A stretch of DNA of 64,000 nucleotides from Thozetella sp. PMI_491 (Eukaryota; Ascomycota; Sordariomycetes; Chaetosphaeriales; Chaetosphaeriaceae): the NCBI GenBank assembly GCA_021432635.1, contig MU270058.1, forward strand, positions 124,001 through 188,000, in the 5' to 3' direction. A program made the position numbers and the translations under genes. Shown here piece by piece: positions 9,468-20,254 of this stretch (the first letter of the stretch is position 1; each line of letters opens with the position of its first letter). Below the pieces are notes generated by a model, which was not told where the DNA came from, did not search any database, and was given only the letters and a program-made list of their open reading frames with translations.

Positions 9468-12389
9468 TCACCACTGCCCGAACGCGGTCAGATCCCTCGA
9501 GCTCTTCCCGATCATGAAGGTGTAGGGCCCGCCCGTGGTGACCATGACCCAGTTTTGCTTCTCCACGTCCCAGTAGCTCAGGTCCCGGCGCGTGATGTTG
9601 AACCCGACCGTCGTGGTCTCGCCCTTCTCGAGGAACACCTTCTCAAAGCCACGCAGCACCTTGACGGGGAAGTCCACCTGGCTGCCGCCCTGGGGGTACG
9701 CCATGTACAGCTGGGGCACAACGGCGCCGGAGCGGGCGCCGATGTTCTTGACCTCAACTTGTACGGTCACGTACGTCTCCCACAGGTCCGGGTGGCCGCC
9801 CTCGCCGCCGCCCGCGGGCGACGCCGGCTGCATTGAGAAGTACCCATCGGGGTACTTGTAGTGGTCTCCGACAATGTCATCGATGGTCTCGAGATAGGGG
9901 TAAATGTATTTGTCGAGCGGATGGAAATCGTCTGGGAATAGGACCTCGTGCTCGTCGGGGATCTCGTTCGGATAGTTCGGCGGCAGGACGGCAGGAGCGC
10001 CACGTTTGGGCGGCAGAGGGCTCTTGGACTTGACAGGAGACACCTGGGCGTTGACGATCTCGAAGTCGGTATAACTCATGCCGAATCCGAACTCGTAGCG
10101 CGGCATAATCTCGTTCTTGTCGAAATGGCGGTAGTCAATGTACAGCCCCTCGTCGAAGTTCTGCTGGGGAATGACGCCGTTGGGGATGTACATGACCTTG
10201 GCGCCGGGGCCGTAATCCCCGAGTGACTTGCCAATGGTGTAGGGAAGGTGGCCAGAGGGGTTCACATCGCCAAAGATGACATCGGCGAGGGCGTTGCCAG
10301 ACTCCTGGCCTGGGAGGTTGGCTAGGAGGACCGCTTTGACGTTGGGGAGCTCGACCCATTTCTCCATCAGGACAGGGCCAACAGTGTGGACGACGACAAC
10401 GACCTCGCCGAAGCCCTTGCCGCACTTAGCGGCTACCTTGATAATGAAGTCGTCGCCCCCTTTCGCGAGGTTGATGTTGGGCCGGTCGCCCGAGACACCG
10501 TCGGCGGCGTGATTACCCTCGCCCGAGTCGGCGTTCACAAAGACGAAGCAGAGCTCCAGCTCGTCCAGGATAGCCTCGTCCTTCTTGGCCGGGGGGTCGT
10601 TGGTCAGGAACTCGAAGAACTCCACCTTGGACATGTTGAGTTGGTTGCGCAGCGGCTCGATGGGAGGTACAAGGTACGGGAAATCGACGGCGCCGGAGCC
10701 CCAACCGGACGCGAGCGTGCCCTGGTTGCAGGCGCGGTCCTCGCAGAAGTTGGGTCCCTTGCCGGGCCCGGCATCCTCACCGAAGACAGCGACCTTCAGC
10801 TTGCCAGTGTGTCGCTTGCCCGTCTCCCGCTCGAGGAGGTCGCGCCGCATCTTGAGTTTGGCGTCGGTGAAGCCCTGGCGGCTTATCGGCAGTACGTTCA
10901 CATTCTTGAGCAGGATTGTGCCCTCAGCGGCGACTTGGCGGGCGATGGTGGCGTGGTCGGCCTGCACGTTGACGAACTGATTCACCTCAACCTTGTCCTG
11001 CGGGCTCTTACTGCCGGGGGCCATGACGCCGGTGCGCTCGTTCGTCCAGGAAGAGAAGTTCGGCGGCTTTCGCGGGAACTTGGTCTCGTCGTCCTGGCCG
11101 AGCTGGTACCAGGCGGCGACGATGCGCGTCACCATGTCGTTAAGCCGTTCTACGGGCACGCTGCCATTCAGGACGGCCCTGCTCAGGTGCGGCCCCCAGT
11201 AGGACTCGCCGTTGGCCCAGGTGCCGCCGTCGCCGGGCATCGTCATGTCTAGGCCCGCGAGGGCGGTGGAGACGCCTGCATGTTGGGCGAGCCAGTCGCT
11301 CATGACGAAGCCCTGGAAGCCGAGCTCATCCTTGAGGATGCCGTTCAGCAGCTTGCTGTTGCCGCATGCGTAGCTGTTGTTGACCATGTTGTACGAGCAC
11401 ATGACGGACGCGACACCTGCGCGCACGGCATCGGCGAAGGGCCAGGCGTACAGTTCGTGCAGGGTCCGGTCGTCAATGTTGGCACTCAGCGCGTGCGGCA
11501 GCGCCCACTCGAAGGGCTGGCGGAAGTGCTCCTGCTCGTTGGCAACGAAGTGCTTGACGGTGGCCATGACGCCCTCGCTCTGGATGCCCTTGATCGTCTC
11601 AGCGCCGGCGATGCCCTGCAGGTAGGGGTCCGCGCCGAAACCCTCCCAGTTGCGGCCGCCGGCCGGCATCCGACCCAGCGGCCCAACGCATGGTCCCAGC
11701 AACACATTGATGCCCTTGCCCCGGGCCTCGGCGCCGTGTGCCTTGCCGCGCTCGTACATCAGCGTCTTGTTCCATGTGGCGCCCACCGTAATGCCGGCAG
11801 GGAAGGCCGTCGAGTTGTCCGCGAAGCGGATGCCGAGGGGGCCATCCTGGAGCTGCAGCTGAGGGAAGCCAACGTGGATGGCGGGGCCGTTGGTGCCGAC
11901 CGCCAAGCCCATCTGCCATCCCGTACCTGTCGTCACGTTCACCTTTTCGGCTAGCGTCATCTTGGATACCATGTTGGCGGCCTTCTCGTAGGCAACCCGC
12001 CAGTTCTCTACCGTGCCGCCCGGCGGGGTGGGATACCACGGCGGGGATTGGCCGTACGGAGGCTCATCTAAGAACTTCTTGTACACGAAGGCGCCACCAG
12101 CCGCCAGGAGCAGCCAGAAGGACCCAACGATCGCCAGCAGTATTATGCAGCATCGGCTGCAGCCGGTGAAGGGGCGCTTGATGGACCACCGTGGCTTCTG
12201 GCCATTGAGGAAGGCAGGCCTGGGGGTGTTGGACGTGAGGGGATCGCGGTCGAGGAAGTCGGTCGCGTCGAGGTCCGACTCGTCATCGGACTCTTGACGG
12301 AAGTGGTAGGCGGTGTCCTCCTCCCAAGACTTGCCGTATTGCTCGGACCCGTTGAGGAGTCCCTCCTTGCTCTCATCGCCCCGGGCCAT
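9468..12389 (-). CDS. Membrane-anchored GH3 beta-glucosidase
   Basis: Glycoside hydrolase family 3 enzyme, expected to release glucose from the non-reducing end of beta-glucosides such as cellobiose. It is one exon of 973 aa. The first 79 residues are hydrophilic and acidic, followed by a transmembrane segment at about 80-103, so it should be a type II membrane protein with the catalytic part outside. The GH3 N domain shows the substrate-site KHFVANEQE (279-287) and the nucleophile motif VMSDW with Asp365. A second alpha/beta domain and a C-terminal fibronectin III-like domain follow. The region at about residues 780-860 is a Pro-rich insertion. This layout matches the anchored clade related to Aspergillus BglE rather than secreted BGL1; that subfamily placement is inference. 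Confidence 0.9.
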   Translation of the reverse strand: MARGDESKEGLLNGSEQYGKSWEEDTAYHFRQESDDESDLDATDFLDRDPLTSNTPRPAFLNGQKPRWSIKRPFTGCSRCCIILLAIVGSFWLLLAAGGAFVYKKFLDEPPYGQSPPWYPTPPGGTVENWRVAYEKAANMVSKMTLAEKVNVTTGTGWQMGLAVGTNGPAIHVGFPQLQLQDGPLGIRFADNSTAFPAGITVGATWNKTLMYERGKAHGAEARGKGINVLLGPCVGPLGRMPAGGRNWEGFGADPYLQGIAGAETIKGIQSEGVMATVKHFVANEQEHFRQPFEWALPHALSANIDDRTLHELYAWPFADAVRAGVASVMCSYNMVNNSYACGNSKLLNGILKDELGFQGFVMSDWLAQHAGVSTALAGLDMTMPGDGGTWANGESYWGPHLSRAVLNGSVPVERLNDMVTRIVAAWYQLGQDDETKFPRKPPNFSSWTNERTGVMAPGSKSPQDKVEVNQFVNVQADHATIARQVAAEGTILLKNVNVLPISRQGFTDAKLKMRRDLLERETGKRHTGKLKVAVFGEDAGPGKGPNFCEDRACNQGTLASGWGSGAVDFPYLVPPIEPLRNQLNMSKVEFFEFLTNDPPAKKDEAILDELELCFVFVNADSGEGNHAADGVSGDRPNINLAKGGDDFIIKVAAKCGKGFGEVVVVVHTVGPVLMEKWVELPNVKAVLLANLPGQESGNALADVIFGDVNPSGHLPYTIGKSLGDYGPGAKVMYIPNGVIPQQNFDEGLYIDYRHFDKNEIMPRYEFGFGMSYTDFEIVNAQVSPVKSKSPLPPKRGAPAVLPPNYPNEIPDEHEVLFPDDFHPLDKYIYPYLETIDDIVGDHYKYPDGYFSMQPASPAGGGEGGHPDLWETYVTVQVEVKNIGARSGAVVPQLYMAYPQGGSQVDFPVKVLRGFEKVFLEKGETTTVGFNITRRDLSYWDVEKQNWVMVTTGGPYTFMIGKSSRDLTAFGQW

Positions 12390-13772
12390 CTTGGCGTCGT
12401 GGCGCCGCTGCCGGATGGATCGCGTTTAGGCTCGGATCGGGGTGGGAAGCCAACCTGCTCGGGGAAAGCGTGGTCGCGAAAGGACGGGAGGAGGGACGAA
12501 AGTTTTTCGGTATTTCGTGGGACCCGGGTGAGATGAAAAAGCCCAGCTTGGTTGATCTAATGGTTGTTCTTCTTCATTGACGAGACCCTCGTGATCGCTG
12601 GCGACCCGATGTCGCGACGGCAGCTGTCTCACTCGTATCGCCTATAGGTGGGGTCAAAAAAAAAAGGATGCAGCTTGCAATCTATCGGGAAAGAAAACCG
12701 AAAATACAGCCTTAGCTCTCTCCTCCTCGATTACAATCGACCGAAAAAAAAAGATCAAAGGGGAAACTCGCTCGACGAGCAGGAGGAAGGCGAGCTGCAG
12801 TGGCGAGCAGAGTTCATTATGAGACGACGGAGGTCGTTCTTGAAACAAATTACCTCTGGTTGGTTTCTTGGCCGTGGCGCACTGACCGGACCTGAATCCA
12901 GGCCGCTGCCCAATTGAGGCTCGAACTTGCGGACGGGCCGCCTTGCCTAGCGCCGAGGAAAGCTGCCTAAGACCCCGGGAAAGGGGACCTCATGCTCCAC
13001 TGTGGAATTCTCCGAACCCCTGGAGCGACCTTCCCCGGGTCTGAGGTAGATCGCCAGATCAATGCAAGGTGTATAATACGTGGCGACATCCGCCAGCGCC
13101 TTGTCGTTCCGCGCCGTCGCTCGACATGGAAAGGGCGAAGGAGCAGTTTCAAGACACGGTTGGTTGGATCCTTGGTTGTCTTTGGGGCATCGCCCAGCAA
13201 AAAAGCAAATGCGAAAGGGAGGCACCTGCGGTAGAAAAAGAGTCGAGCCCCGGCGCTAGCTCCGCCTGCGTTAGGGGCAGTCAGTCCCTGCCGGCGGCCA
13301 CGAGGGCTTGGTGCGCTCGACAGCCCCCGGCTTCAACCATTGCCGGCTACAAGGGGGTACCCAGACTCCCTAGAGAGCCGAATGCTATGACCAAGTGCCC
13401 ATCGGTGTCCCTTCAGATGCCTCGCTTGCTTGCAGGTCCACTGACTAAGCCCGGCCGTGTTCCTTTGAAGGGGAGATCTCCGGGCGGAGCCCGCGTGCTC
13501 AATAAGCCGGAGATTTAGTGACTCATATAAGCACCAAGAAGGAAACAATTACAAAGCGGTAGCAAGCCAATTGCGAGGGCTCGATAGGGCCGGATGCTAG
13601 CCTTGGATAGTCTATACCGGCCTCAAACAAAAAGGCTTCACCCTCGGGGCCATAAGAGGATGCGGCGCGCAAATCGCATGAGACAGCCCAACCGGTCCAA
13701 GCCCCACAGTAGTTCGGGAATCCCCCCATTCGACCCTGTCTCGGCCCACTTCCAGCGTACCAGAGGACCAAG
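12390..13772. other. Intergenic region between divergent genes
   Basis: Upstream of both the GH3 gene (-) and the 228-aa protein gene (+). One open frame of 149 codons (13069-13518, +) is Pro/Arg/Ser-rich, matches no family I know and overlaps frames on the other strand, so I do not call it a gene. Confidence 0.45.
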
Positions 13773-14577
13773 ATGGCGATAGTCTCCGAGGTCTTGCGCT
13801 TCATCCTCCCGCGCTCGCCCGCGAGCACCGCCGCGTTCGCCGACCTGCGCCGGCGCGTTGCAGCCCGCGGCGCCGTCACCACGCAGTTCTTCGGCTATGT
13901 GCTCCCGGACGAGGGGATGCCGCGCCCGAAGCCCGCCGGCCAGATGTGCTGGTACATTGAATGGCCGGAGCAAGCCGCCTACCGGGCCAGCGGCGACTTC
14001 CAGGCGGCGCTAGCCAAGATGTCGGAGGGCACGGCCCGGTCGCTCCGGTTCGAGTTCGCCGAGACCAAGGAGGGCGAGATCCGGAAGGGTCTGGAATCGG
14101 CCGTCTGCCAGTTCGTGAGTAGCATCGTGCAAGGGGTTCGTTAGCTTGTGTCCAACAGCATCTTGGCAGGCAATCATCAATGCGAAGGCAGACGCGCCGC
14201 GGTTCCAGCCCGAGTTTGAAGCGTCGATGCACAAGACGTACACCGACACGTACGGCGCCGCGGGCTTCACCGGCGGCGGTTGGGGGTATGCGCTCAATAG
14301 CAATGACGCTGATGGGGCCGAGGTTGGCGAGGCAGAGTCGTCCCTGTTGGAAGGCAAGGATAGACGACTGGCATATTATATTCTTGGGTGGAACACCCTG
14401 CAGGTGGGTTAAACATGCCCGGCACTCCCCTGTCCGCCCCACTAAGAAGCTCATAACGCCGGCCAGGACCATCATGCCTATGCGCAAACAGATCTGTTCT
14501 TCGAGGAAATCAACAATCTAGCACCTTACTTCGGGTCAGGATCGGGCGCATTCTATGCCCAGCTTGAGGCACATTAA
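13773..14577 (+). CDS. 228-aa protein, possible dimeric alpha/beta-barrel fold, unknown role
   Basis: Three exons, 13773-14114, 14170-14403 and 14467-14577, join in phase 0 through GTGAGT and GTGGGT donors and CAG acceptors (introns 55 and 63 nt). The ATG at 13773 is preceded by CCAAG. There is no signal peptide or membrane segment, so it is probably cytosolic. The protein has two similar halves: an N-terminal FFGYVLPDE and CWYIEWPEQAAYRAS, and a C-terminal YYILGWNTLQDHHAYAQT followed by a short terminal helix. GWxxLxDHxxY next to a Phe-rich helix is reminiscent of small antibiotic-monooxygenase or stress-responsive A/B-barrel proteins. That assignment is only a resemblance; no enzyme activity is proposed. 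Confidence 0.7.
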
Positions 14578-14848
14578 CAGCAAGTACAGCGGGGACCTGA
14601 GACGATGAGGAGGGGCTCTAGGGGCCATAGTTGGTGGTGGGGAGAAGAGCAAAAGAGTATATGAGAATGTAATTGGTGATCCTGATGCTCAAGTTGCGAT
14701 CTCCTATGACCTCAATGTCTGTTCAGAGCAGCTGGCTTAATTAAGGCTAGCCAGCTCCGTTGTGATGCTGTAGATATTATAGCAGGTCATCTACACGACG
14801 GGGCCCCTTGGCCGCTTAGCTCGCGCATCCTTTCTCATTGCCCACTCC

Positions 14849-15548
14849 TCAATAGTTCTTCGGTGAGACTATCTTCGTGCAGTTGCCGTGGAGGCATTCC
14901 AGATGCCATATGATCCGAGCACCGCCCAGGTTGGTGCAGGGCCTGGTCCCCAAGAGATCCCAAGTGTACGCCTTTCCCCAATCGTCTTCGACCCACCACC
15001 CCATGCCGTGGTGGTTCGGGTTGTTATCGGCCCACAGAAACTCGCGCCATTTACTCTTCATCTCCCTGCCCTCGCACGAGTTGAGGGCGTTATCTGTGAA
15101 GGGGAACAACGGGTTCGCGTTGAATGCATAGTTGCACACAGCGGCCAGCATGTGGTTGCTGCAGGGGGTTAGTGCTGATTAGTAGGTGTTTGCTAGACTC
15201 GGCATGGAGAGGGAGGGCTTACACTGTGCAAATGCCTATGGCTTTCTCCGGGATTCTGTTTCGGAGTGGTTTGCAGTATGTCTGCTCAAGACAGTCCATC
15301 GCTAGCATGAGGTCCTTTTCGCTCCATTCCATGTCCGTGTGCTTCAGCTCGCTCCGCCAACGTGGTTGTAGGCCGCCACTGGTGTAGTTGGTTAGGGTCA
15401 TCCCGAAGGTCCCGTTTCCATCAGCCGACCTAAACGTAGTGTTGGCATCCGGCAGGCGACTCGGAGTATCGCTCGGTGCTTTTGCGGGAAGGCCCAGGAC
15501 AGTTGAGAGGAAAGAAGCTCCACTGACGAATGCGCCACTGAGCTTCAT
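14849..15548 (-). CDS. Small secreted cysteine-containing protein
   Basis: Family not recognised. Exon 1 (15548-15223) and exon 2 (15158-14849) join through a GTAAGC donor and a CTAACCCCCTGCAG acceptor (64-nt intron) to give 211 aa. Residues 1-20 or so form a signal peptide ending near GLPAKA. The mature part is Asn- and Trp-rich (GMGWWVEDDWGKAY) with about eight Cys (MDCLEQTYCKP, CTV, VCNY, NSCEG, RPCTN, LECLHGNC), which suggests several disulfides. Two N-glycosylation sequons lie near residues 35-60. Size, secretion and Cys content are those of apoplastic or effector-like small secreted proteins, but nothing shows a host role. Confidence 0.75.
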
Positions 15549-16321
15549 ATTCGAGGAAATTTAAACCGGCGAAACTCTGGTAAGATATTGGAGGTGTAAG
15601 TCAGTGATACGGCTATAACGACCAAGGGAAAGGTGAATCGTGCTGAAGAAGAAAGAGAAATTCAAGGACAAGGAGAGCAGCTCGGCCATGTTAGATGTAA
15701 TGACCGGCAGCACTCGGAGAAAGGTAGTGGGAGAAGGTATGACTCAGGTCAACTATTGCAGAGTATTATGGTTCAATAGAGCCTTGGATGGACAGGGGAG
15801 ATGGGAAGCCTTCCTATCTCCGCTATAGCTGGCGCACCTGAACATCTAGGTTTCCCCGCTAGCTGTAGCTTCAGGTGGGATGACCAATGTAGAATTCGGG
15901 GACCCCTGCCACTAGGCAGTCTAATTAAAATGTCTCAAGCTCTTGATCGATTGACGAGTAGATACTGTAGGCTGTGTGGAGTGGTCGGTAATGGCCAACG
16001 TGGTGCCCTAGCAGGGCTCGCGCAGATCAGACGGCTTGCATCTCTAGTATGGATCGTGATGTCTTCGTTTGGGCGGTCAAAGACTGGAAGCCGGTGACTA
16101 GAGGCTCATATCTCTTCAATTCGTATCCAGAAATGTGTATAATGCCACCGTAACCACCCTAGTCCAACGCCAGGCTGAGATATCCGGACCGCGCGAGCGT
16201 GTGACCCAGATCCCCTGTCCGCCTCGACCCCTCCGACTACCATCCCCGCGGCCCTGCGTACCTCTCTGCTCTTCTGTTTGTCTAACCATATTCTTTTTCT
16301 TAAAAAAAAATTGTATACCCC
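15549..16321. other. Intergenic, no feature seen
   Basis: Upstream of the small secreted protein gene and downstream of the coactosin gene, both on the minus strand. A pyrimidine-rich stretch and an A9 run occur near 16290-16312. No coding signal is seen. Confidence 0.5.
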
Positions 16322-16762
16322 TTAGCCCCGTCCGCCATTGTAGTCGGCACCTCCGGCCTTCCGCAGGCGGGCGACAATCTCCTTCTCGTCCAGGTCGCGC
16401 TTCTCGTTGGCGTCGACGGTTATACTGTGGTGGGCCAGCACCCTCTTGACGTCGCCGCTCTCGATGCTGACGCGGGCCTTGCGCATGACCTTTGTGTTCT
16501 CGCCGATCCAGATGACGAGGGCGAACTTGACGCGCTTGCTCTCGGCGTCGTTGGCGTACTCGATGCGCACGTAGGCGTACTGCACCTGGCCGTCGTCCAG
16601 CTCGCCGGCCAGCTCAGCGAGGCCGCCCTTGCCCGTCTTGGTCAGGGCCATCTTGTTGCCCGTGGCGCCGGCGTACGAGATGAGCAGCCAGTTCGTTTCG
16701 TCCTTGTCGGAGCGCACGGCATCGTAGGCCGCGCTGATCTCGGGGGAGTCGAGGCCCGACAT
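16322..16762 (-). CDS. Coactosin/ADF-homology actin-binding protein
   Basis: Actin-depolymerising-factor homology protein of the coactosin type, which binds F-actin in the cytoplasm. The ATG at 16762 gives MSGLDSPEISAAYDAVRSD and a 146-aa protein, the normal size of a single ADF-H domain. Family features are NWLLISY near the N-terminus, a central strand pair YAYVRIEY and FALVIWIGEN, and KVMRKARVSIESGDVKRVL in the long actin-binding helix. An upstream in-frame ATG would add 59 Pro/Arg-rich residues with no counterpart in the family, so I chose the internal start. One exon as read; some relatives have an intron just after the start, and none is needed here. Confidence 0.88.
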   Translation of the reverse strand: MSGLDSPEISAAYDAVRSDKDETNWLLISYAGATGNKMALTKTGKGGLAELAGELDDGQVQYAYVRIEYANDAESKRVKFALVIWIGENTKVMRKARVSIESGDVKRVLAHHSITVDANEKRDLDEKEIVARLRKAGGADYNGGRG

Positions 16763-18091
16763 GGTGGGCGTGTGTCGTGCGAGGTGGCCTCTTTTTTCTT
16801 GCGTGTGTGTGCGGTGGTCGAGGGGAGAGTGCGGGGGCGGGGTCGAAAGCGGTCGAGGGTGCGCCGCGGGCGGGCGTGGGAGCGGGGATTCGGAGTTGGA
16901 GGGACTGCGGGTCGGTCGTCGTGGCGCTCCGGCGGTCAATGGCGGGTTGGATCCGAGGGTTTGGGTTCGGTTGGGTGGGCGGTGCGAGTTTGCGCGCGAT
17001 CACAAACAGTCTCGGCGTAGCAGCGAAGACGTTCGGGTCGACGTGGGCATGGCGTTTCTGCCCAGCAATGGCCATGCGTCGCTCGCTGCTGCGGCGTGGC
17101 CCCAAGCCGATCCGGGCTTGTGAACGAGGTCTCCGACGCCAAATTCGTTTGACGACCGGCGCACGGGCCACATGATCATGCATCGACATCGATCTATGCT
17201 CGGAAGAGCCCCTGCTCCAGCATCCCCATGTCAGGCACCAGTGGTTGAGGCAAGATAAGCAACAGCTGCGATATTTGCATCTTGGCCGGGTTCTCACACC
17301 ATGACGGGAGGTCCTACGCCGAATCCAGCAGAACAATTGCTACTTCGCAGAGATGAAGATAACTGCTTTCGGGCAAGTAAGAGCGTCTTCATCGATAGCT
17401 AGCTCTTGAAATTTCAAAACTTGAGGTTGTAATTCAGCTACCACTCGAACACTAGCAAACCCTATTGCGCTTGAACGCTCTTCCTGTATCTACTCCTCTT
17501 GCAAGGTAGTTATTTCTTTCCATCACTAGCCTTCCCCTCTCACTTCTAGCCTTACTACTGCTCTTTACTTTGTGGCTATGCCAGTCACTGACACCACATC
17601 TTAACGTTGACCACTTCTAGGGATTCCAGAACGCCAAAGCCCATCCCCGCCTGCCGGAAAGCTACAATAACAGTGTCAACAACTGCAGAGTCTCGCGAGT
17701 CCAATTTCGTCGCTCAGAAGGGGAATCTCCGGGATGGCCGACTGAGTGGCGAGCTTGTCCGCAAACAGAGCCTCTACCATGCCAGAGGCTGCAAGAGTCC
17801 TGACCAAAGTGAGACTTAGCGAGTTGCTCAATGTTGATTGTCTACGCTTGAATCTAGCCCCCACATTGAGCACCCGGGGCTTACACTCTGGTCCCTTCAC
17901 GGCAAGGACTAGGCCGCAGTATAACGTTGGCCTTGGTTGAGCCTCGTTGGGTCAGTGTAACAATATTGGCCGTCTAGGTCACAAAAATCGGCTATGGCGT
18001 CAACTCTTTGCTAATATTGTTGTCATACTGCCTTTGGTCTCGTCAAACTATCGGGTTCGGGCCCTTACGAGGACTTAACTAACCCCTGCAG
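16763..18091. other. Intergenic region left of chitin synthase remnant
   Basis: Upstream of the coactosin gene. The right end, 17600-18091, may hold further decayed pieces of the chitin synthase copy: a frame at about 17690-17815 reads weakly like the NQGKRD and VRKFLY region, and a CTAAC...CTGCAG intron end lies at 18079-18091. I could not confirm it and leave it unassigned. Confidence 0.4.
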
Positions 18092-19016
18092 CTCTCGTGT
18101 CTCATTGGCATGGATGCCGACATCGTCTTTGATCCCACTTGCATATCCTATCTGATCGACGAGTCCCACCATCCTAACACCTTTAGAAGCTGCGGCTACG
18201 TCGGTGTCGATTTCTGAGTCGCGCTCTTCAAGCTCTAGTCCCTCTACCAGTCGGCTAAATACACCATCACGCAGGGTCTCTCGTCTTCTAGGCTGCTGCC
18301 AACTCCCCAAGATCTGTGAGGAGACCTGCGGCGATGACATTCTGCTGGTCAAGTTCGGCTATCATGCGAAGCTTCTCGACAGCATGCTCAAGCAGCTCCG
18401 TGGCACGGCCTTCGAGGACCGGAACCACGTGTGCCTAAGGTTGACGACCTTCTGCGAGGCGCAGACGCGTCAGGCTCTCTGGGCGCGCGCATATACTGAT
18501 GTGCCGCACAGTTGGTCCTTCTTCTTCAGCCAGCGACGGTGATGGACGCTTGGGGCAACGGCCAGCGACATACTCCTTACCATTGCTCGCGGGACCAACA
18601 GGTGGGAGCGCATCCTCGCCGTCTCGAACGTGTTCACCGGGTGTCAATGTATTCGTCATCGCCAACATCGGCTGTACGATAGTCTCGTTCATGACCCAAC
18701 CTTACTGGATCATCCCGGTCTTTGCCAGCGTCATGATCGTGCCACAGTTGCATTACGTTGGTATCACGATATGGCTCCCTCAGGGCCACTTTGAGCGCCT
18801 GCAATACCTCATCCGCTTACTCATGTTTACCGTTGGCGGGCCATTCATCAGCATCGCAGTCCTTTTCTACGCCGTCTGGAATATGGACTCGTTCGGCTGG
18901 GGCAAACCCCGCAAGGGGCTTACTGAGGACATATCTGATGATTCTAATGGGGTGATTCAGAAGCTGGGGTCAGTGGAAGTGAGAAGCCATCTCCCGATGG
19001 GGATGCCCACTTGGTT
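18092..19016 (+). pseudogene. Chitin synthase, broken C-terminal catalytic fragment
   Basis: Membrane processive beta-glycosyltransferase remnant. Family segments appear in order: GMDADIVFD (metal-binding DxD, near 18108), SCGYVGVDF, CCQLPKICEETCGDD, EDRNHVCLRLTTF, QTRQALWARAYTDVPHSW, SQRR-WTLGA (QRRRW motif), then hydrophobic segments with QPYWII and finally MDSFGWGKPRK. The frame is destroyed by TGA at 18215-18217, an in-frame TAG shortly after, a shift before the CCQLPK segment, TGA at 18540-18542 inside the QRRRW motif, and another shift near 18640. The 5' half is absent or unrecognisable. The reading frames stay alignable, so decay looks recent. It cannot encode a working synthase. Confidence 0.85.
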
Positions 19017-20254
19017 AGACACGATCCTCGCACGGCCGATGAAGAGAACCAAATTGCGAGTCTTGAAAATTCGGTCTAGATAACTTCTTATTGTTAACAG
19101 TCTGATTCGTGTGTTTTCTGCCGGAGACACGTTGGGCGTTCCTGTCCTAGGATTAGCATTGGCTAGCACATTAGACACTTGGTTTCATCTGTATTTAAAC
19201 TTAGAAATAATACTAATGGAGTTCCATTTCGGGGTGCACTCTAGTACTTGAAGTAATATTATGCGTGAATCACTTACTTGGTTGATTTTCTCTGCGCATA
19301 ATTTCCTAGTCGGAATCTAAGGTACAATCCTGCCATGGGTTAATTCGCTGATGCTACTAGAATAATGCAGTAGCCCTCCCCTCTTCATGGGAAGAGAAAA
19401 TGCGGGGGAGCGGAACGGCCCTTAGTGCACTTGCACTTGGCCACATGTATCGCTCATATTATCGCGGGGAAAACCCGTTGAGTTCGTCATGGATTACTCA
19501 TGCAGCGGCCTATGCACACCCGACGATAACGACGCAGTTGGAGGGTTACACAAAGCAAAGGCAAGCGAATGCGACATACCCAGCATGCTGCTTCCCTGCA
19601 CGGCGGCAAGAGCTTGCCTATCCGATATGCTGTGGCAGAAGGAAACCCACGAGTTAGAGTCTTCACATGCTGCAGCTGTGGGTACGCGAGATCCGGAAGG
19701 GTGGTGTCGAGAGCGGAGGCGGGTTTTCGACTGAGAGAAGGAGGGTTACCAGCGCGGTTCCCATGATGTATAAGGAGACCTACCGTAGGGAAGTACGCGT
19801 TAACAATGGCGAAGTCAATCAAGTGCCCAAGTTAGAATGCTTTTCCCCTTGTGCTTGTGCAACGTAAGTGTGTTATGTTTTGAAGGGAGAACTAGCCCCC
19901 ACCACCGTATTTAGTAGGGTGGCACAAAGATATATTTTGTACGACGGGAGTAGCGAATGCTAGGGAAGATATATCTGCGCGAGGAGGAGCGTGCATAGAT
20001 TCTGGTCACGGAATTTCGATGCTTCGGTATGTGCACCGGCCCTCCAAAGACGTTTGTCCGTGGGGTTTTATGCAAAGCTGCCATGTTTGGGGCAAAGCTC
20101 GCCTCAATCCTATAAAGGAGGCCCTCTCCTCGCCGGCATCTGATAAAGCCGGCGCAGTCTATTGTAGATTCCAAGACTGGTCGCTCCCTCAGCTGTGCTG
20201 TATCACGTACACTGTTTCTCTCAATCTCCCATCACATCAATATTTCCAGTAACC
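19017..20254. other. Intergenic, P450 upstream region
   Basis: Between the chitin synthase remnant and the P450 start. The left part (19080-19350) is AT-rich. No convincing frame is seen. The right end holds the P450 core promoter. Confidence 0.5.
20111..20117 (+). promoter_or_regulatory. TATA box of the P450 gene
   Basis: TATAAAG lies 138 bp upstream of the P450 ATG (20255), a normal fungal spacing, and is followed by a pyrimidine-rich leader. Confidence 0.5.

Noticed and set aside
10386..11252. Plus-strand 288-codon frame and others opposite the GH3 gene
   Set aside because: They are antisense open frames caused by high GC at third codon positions of the GH3 gene.
13069..13518. Plus-strand 149-codon frame
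   Set aside because: Arg/Pro/Ser-rich without domain or secretion signal, and competing frames exist on the other strand.
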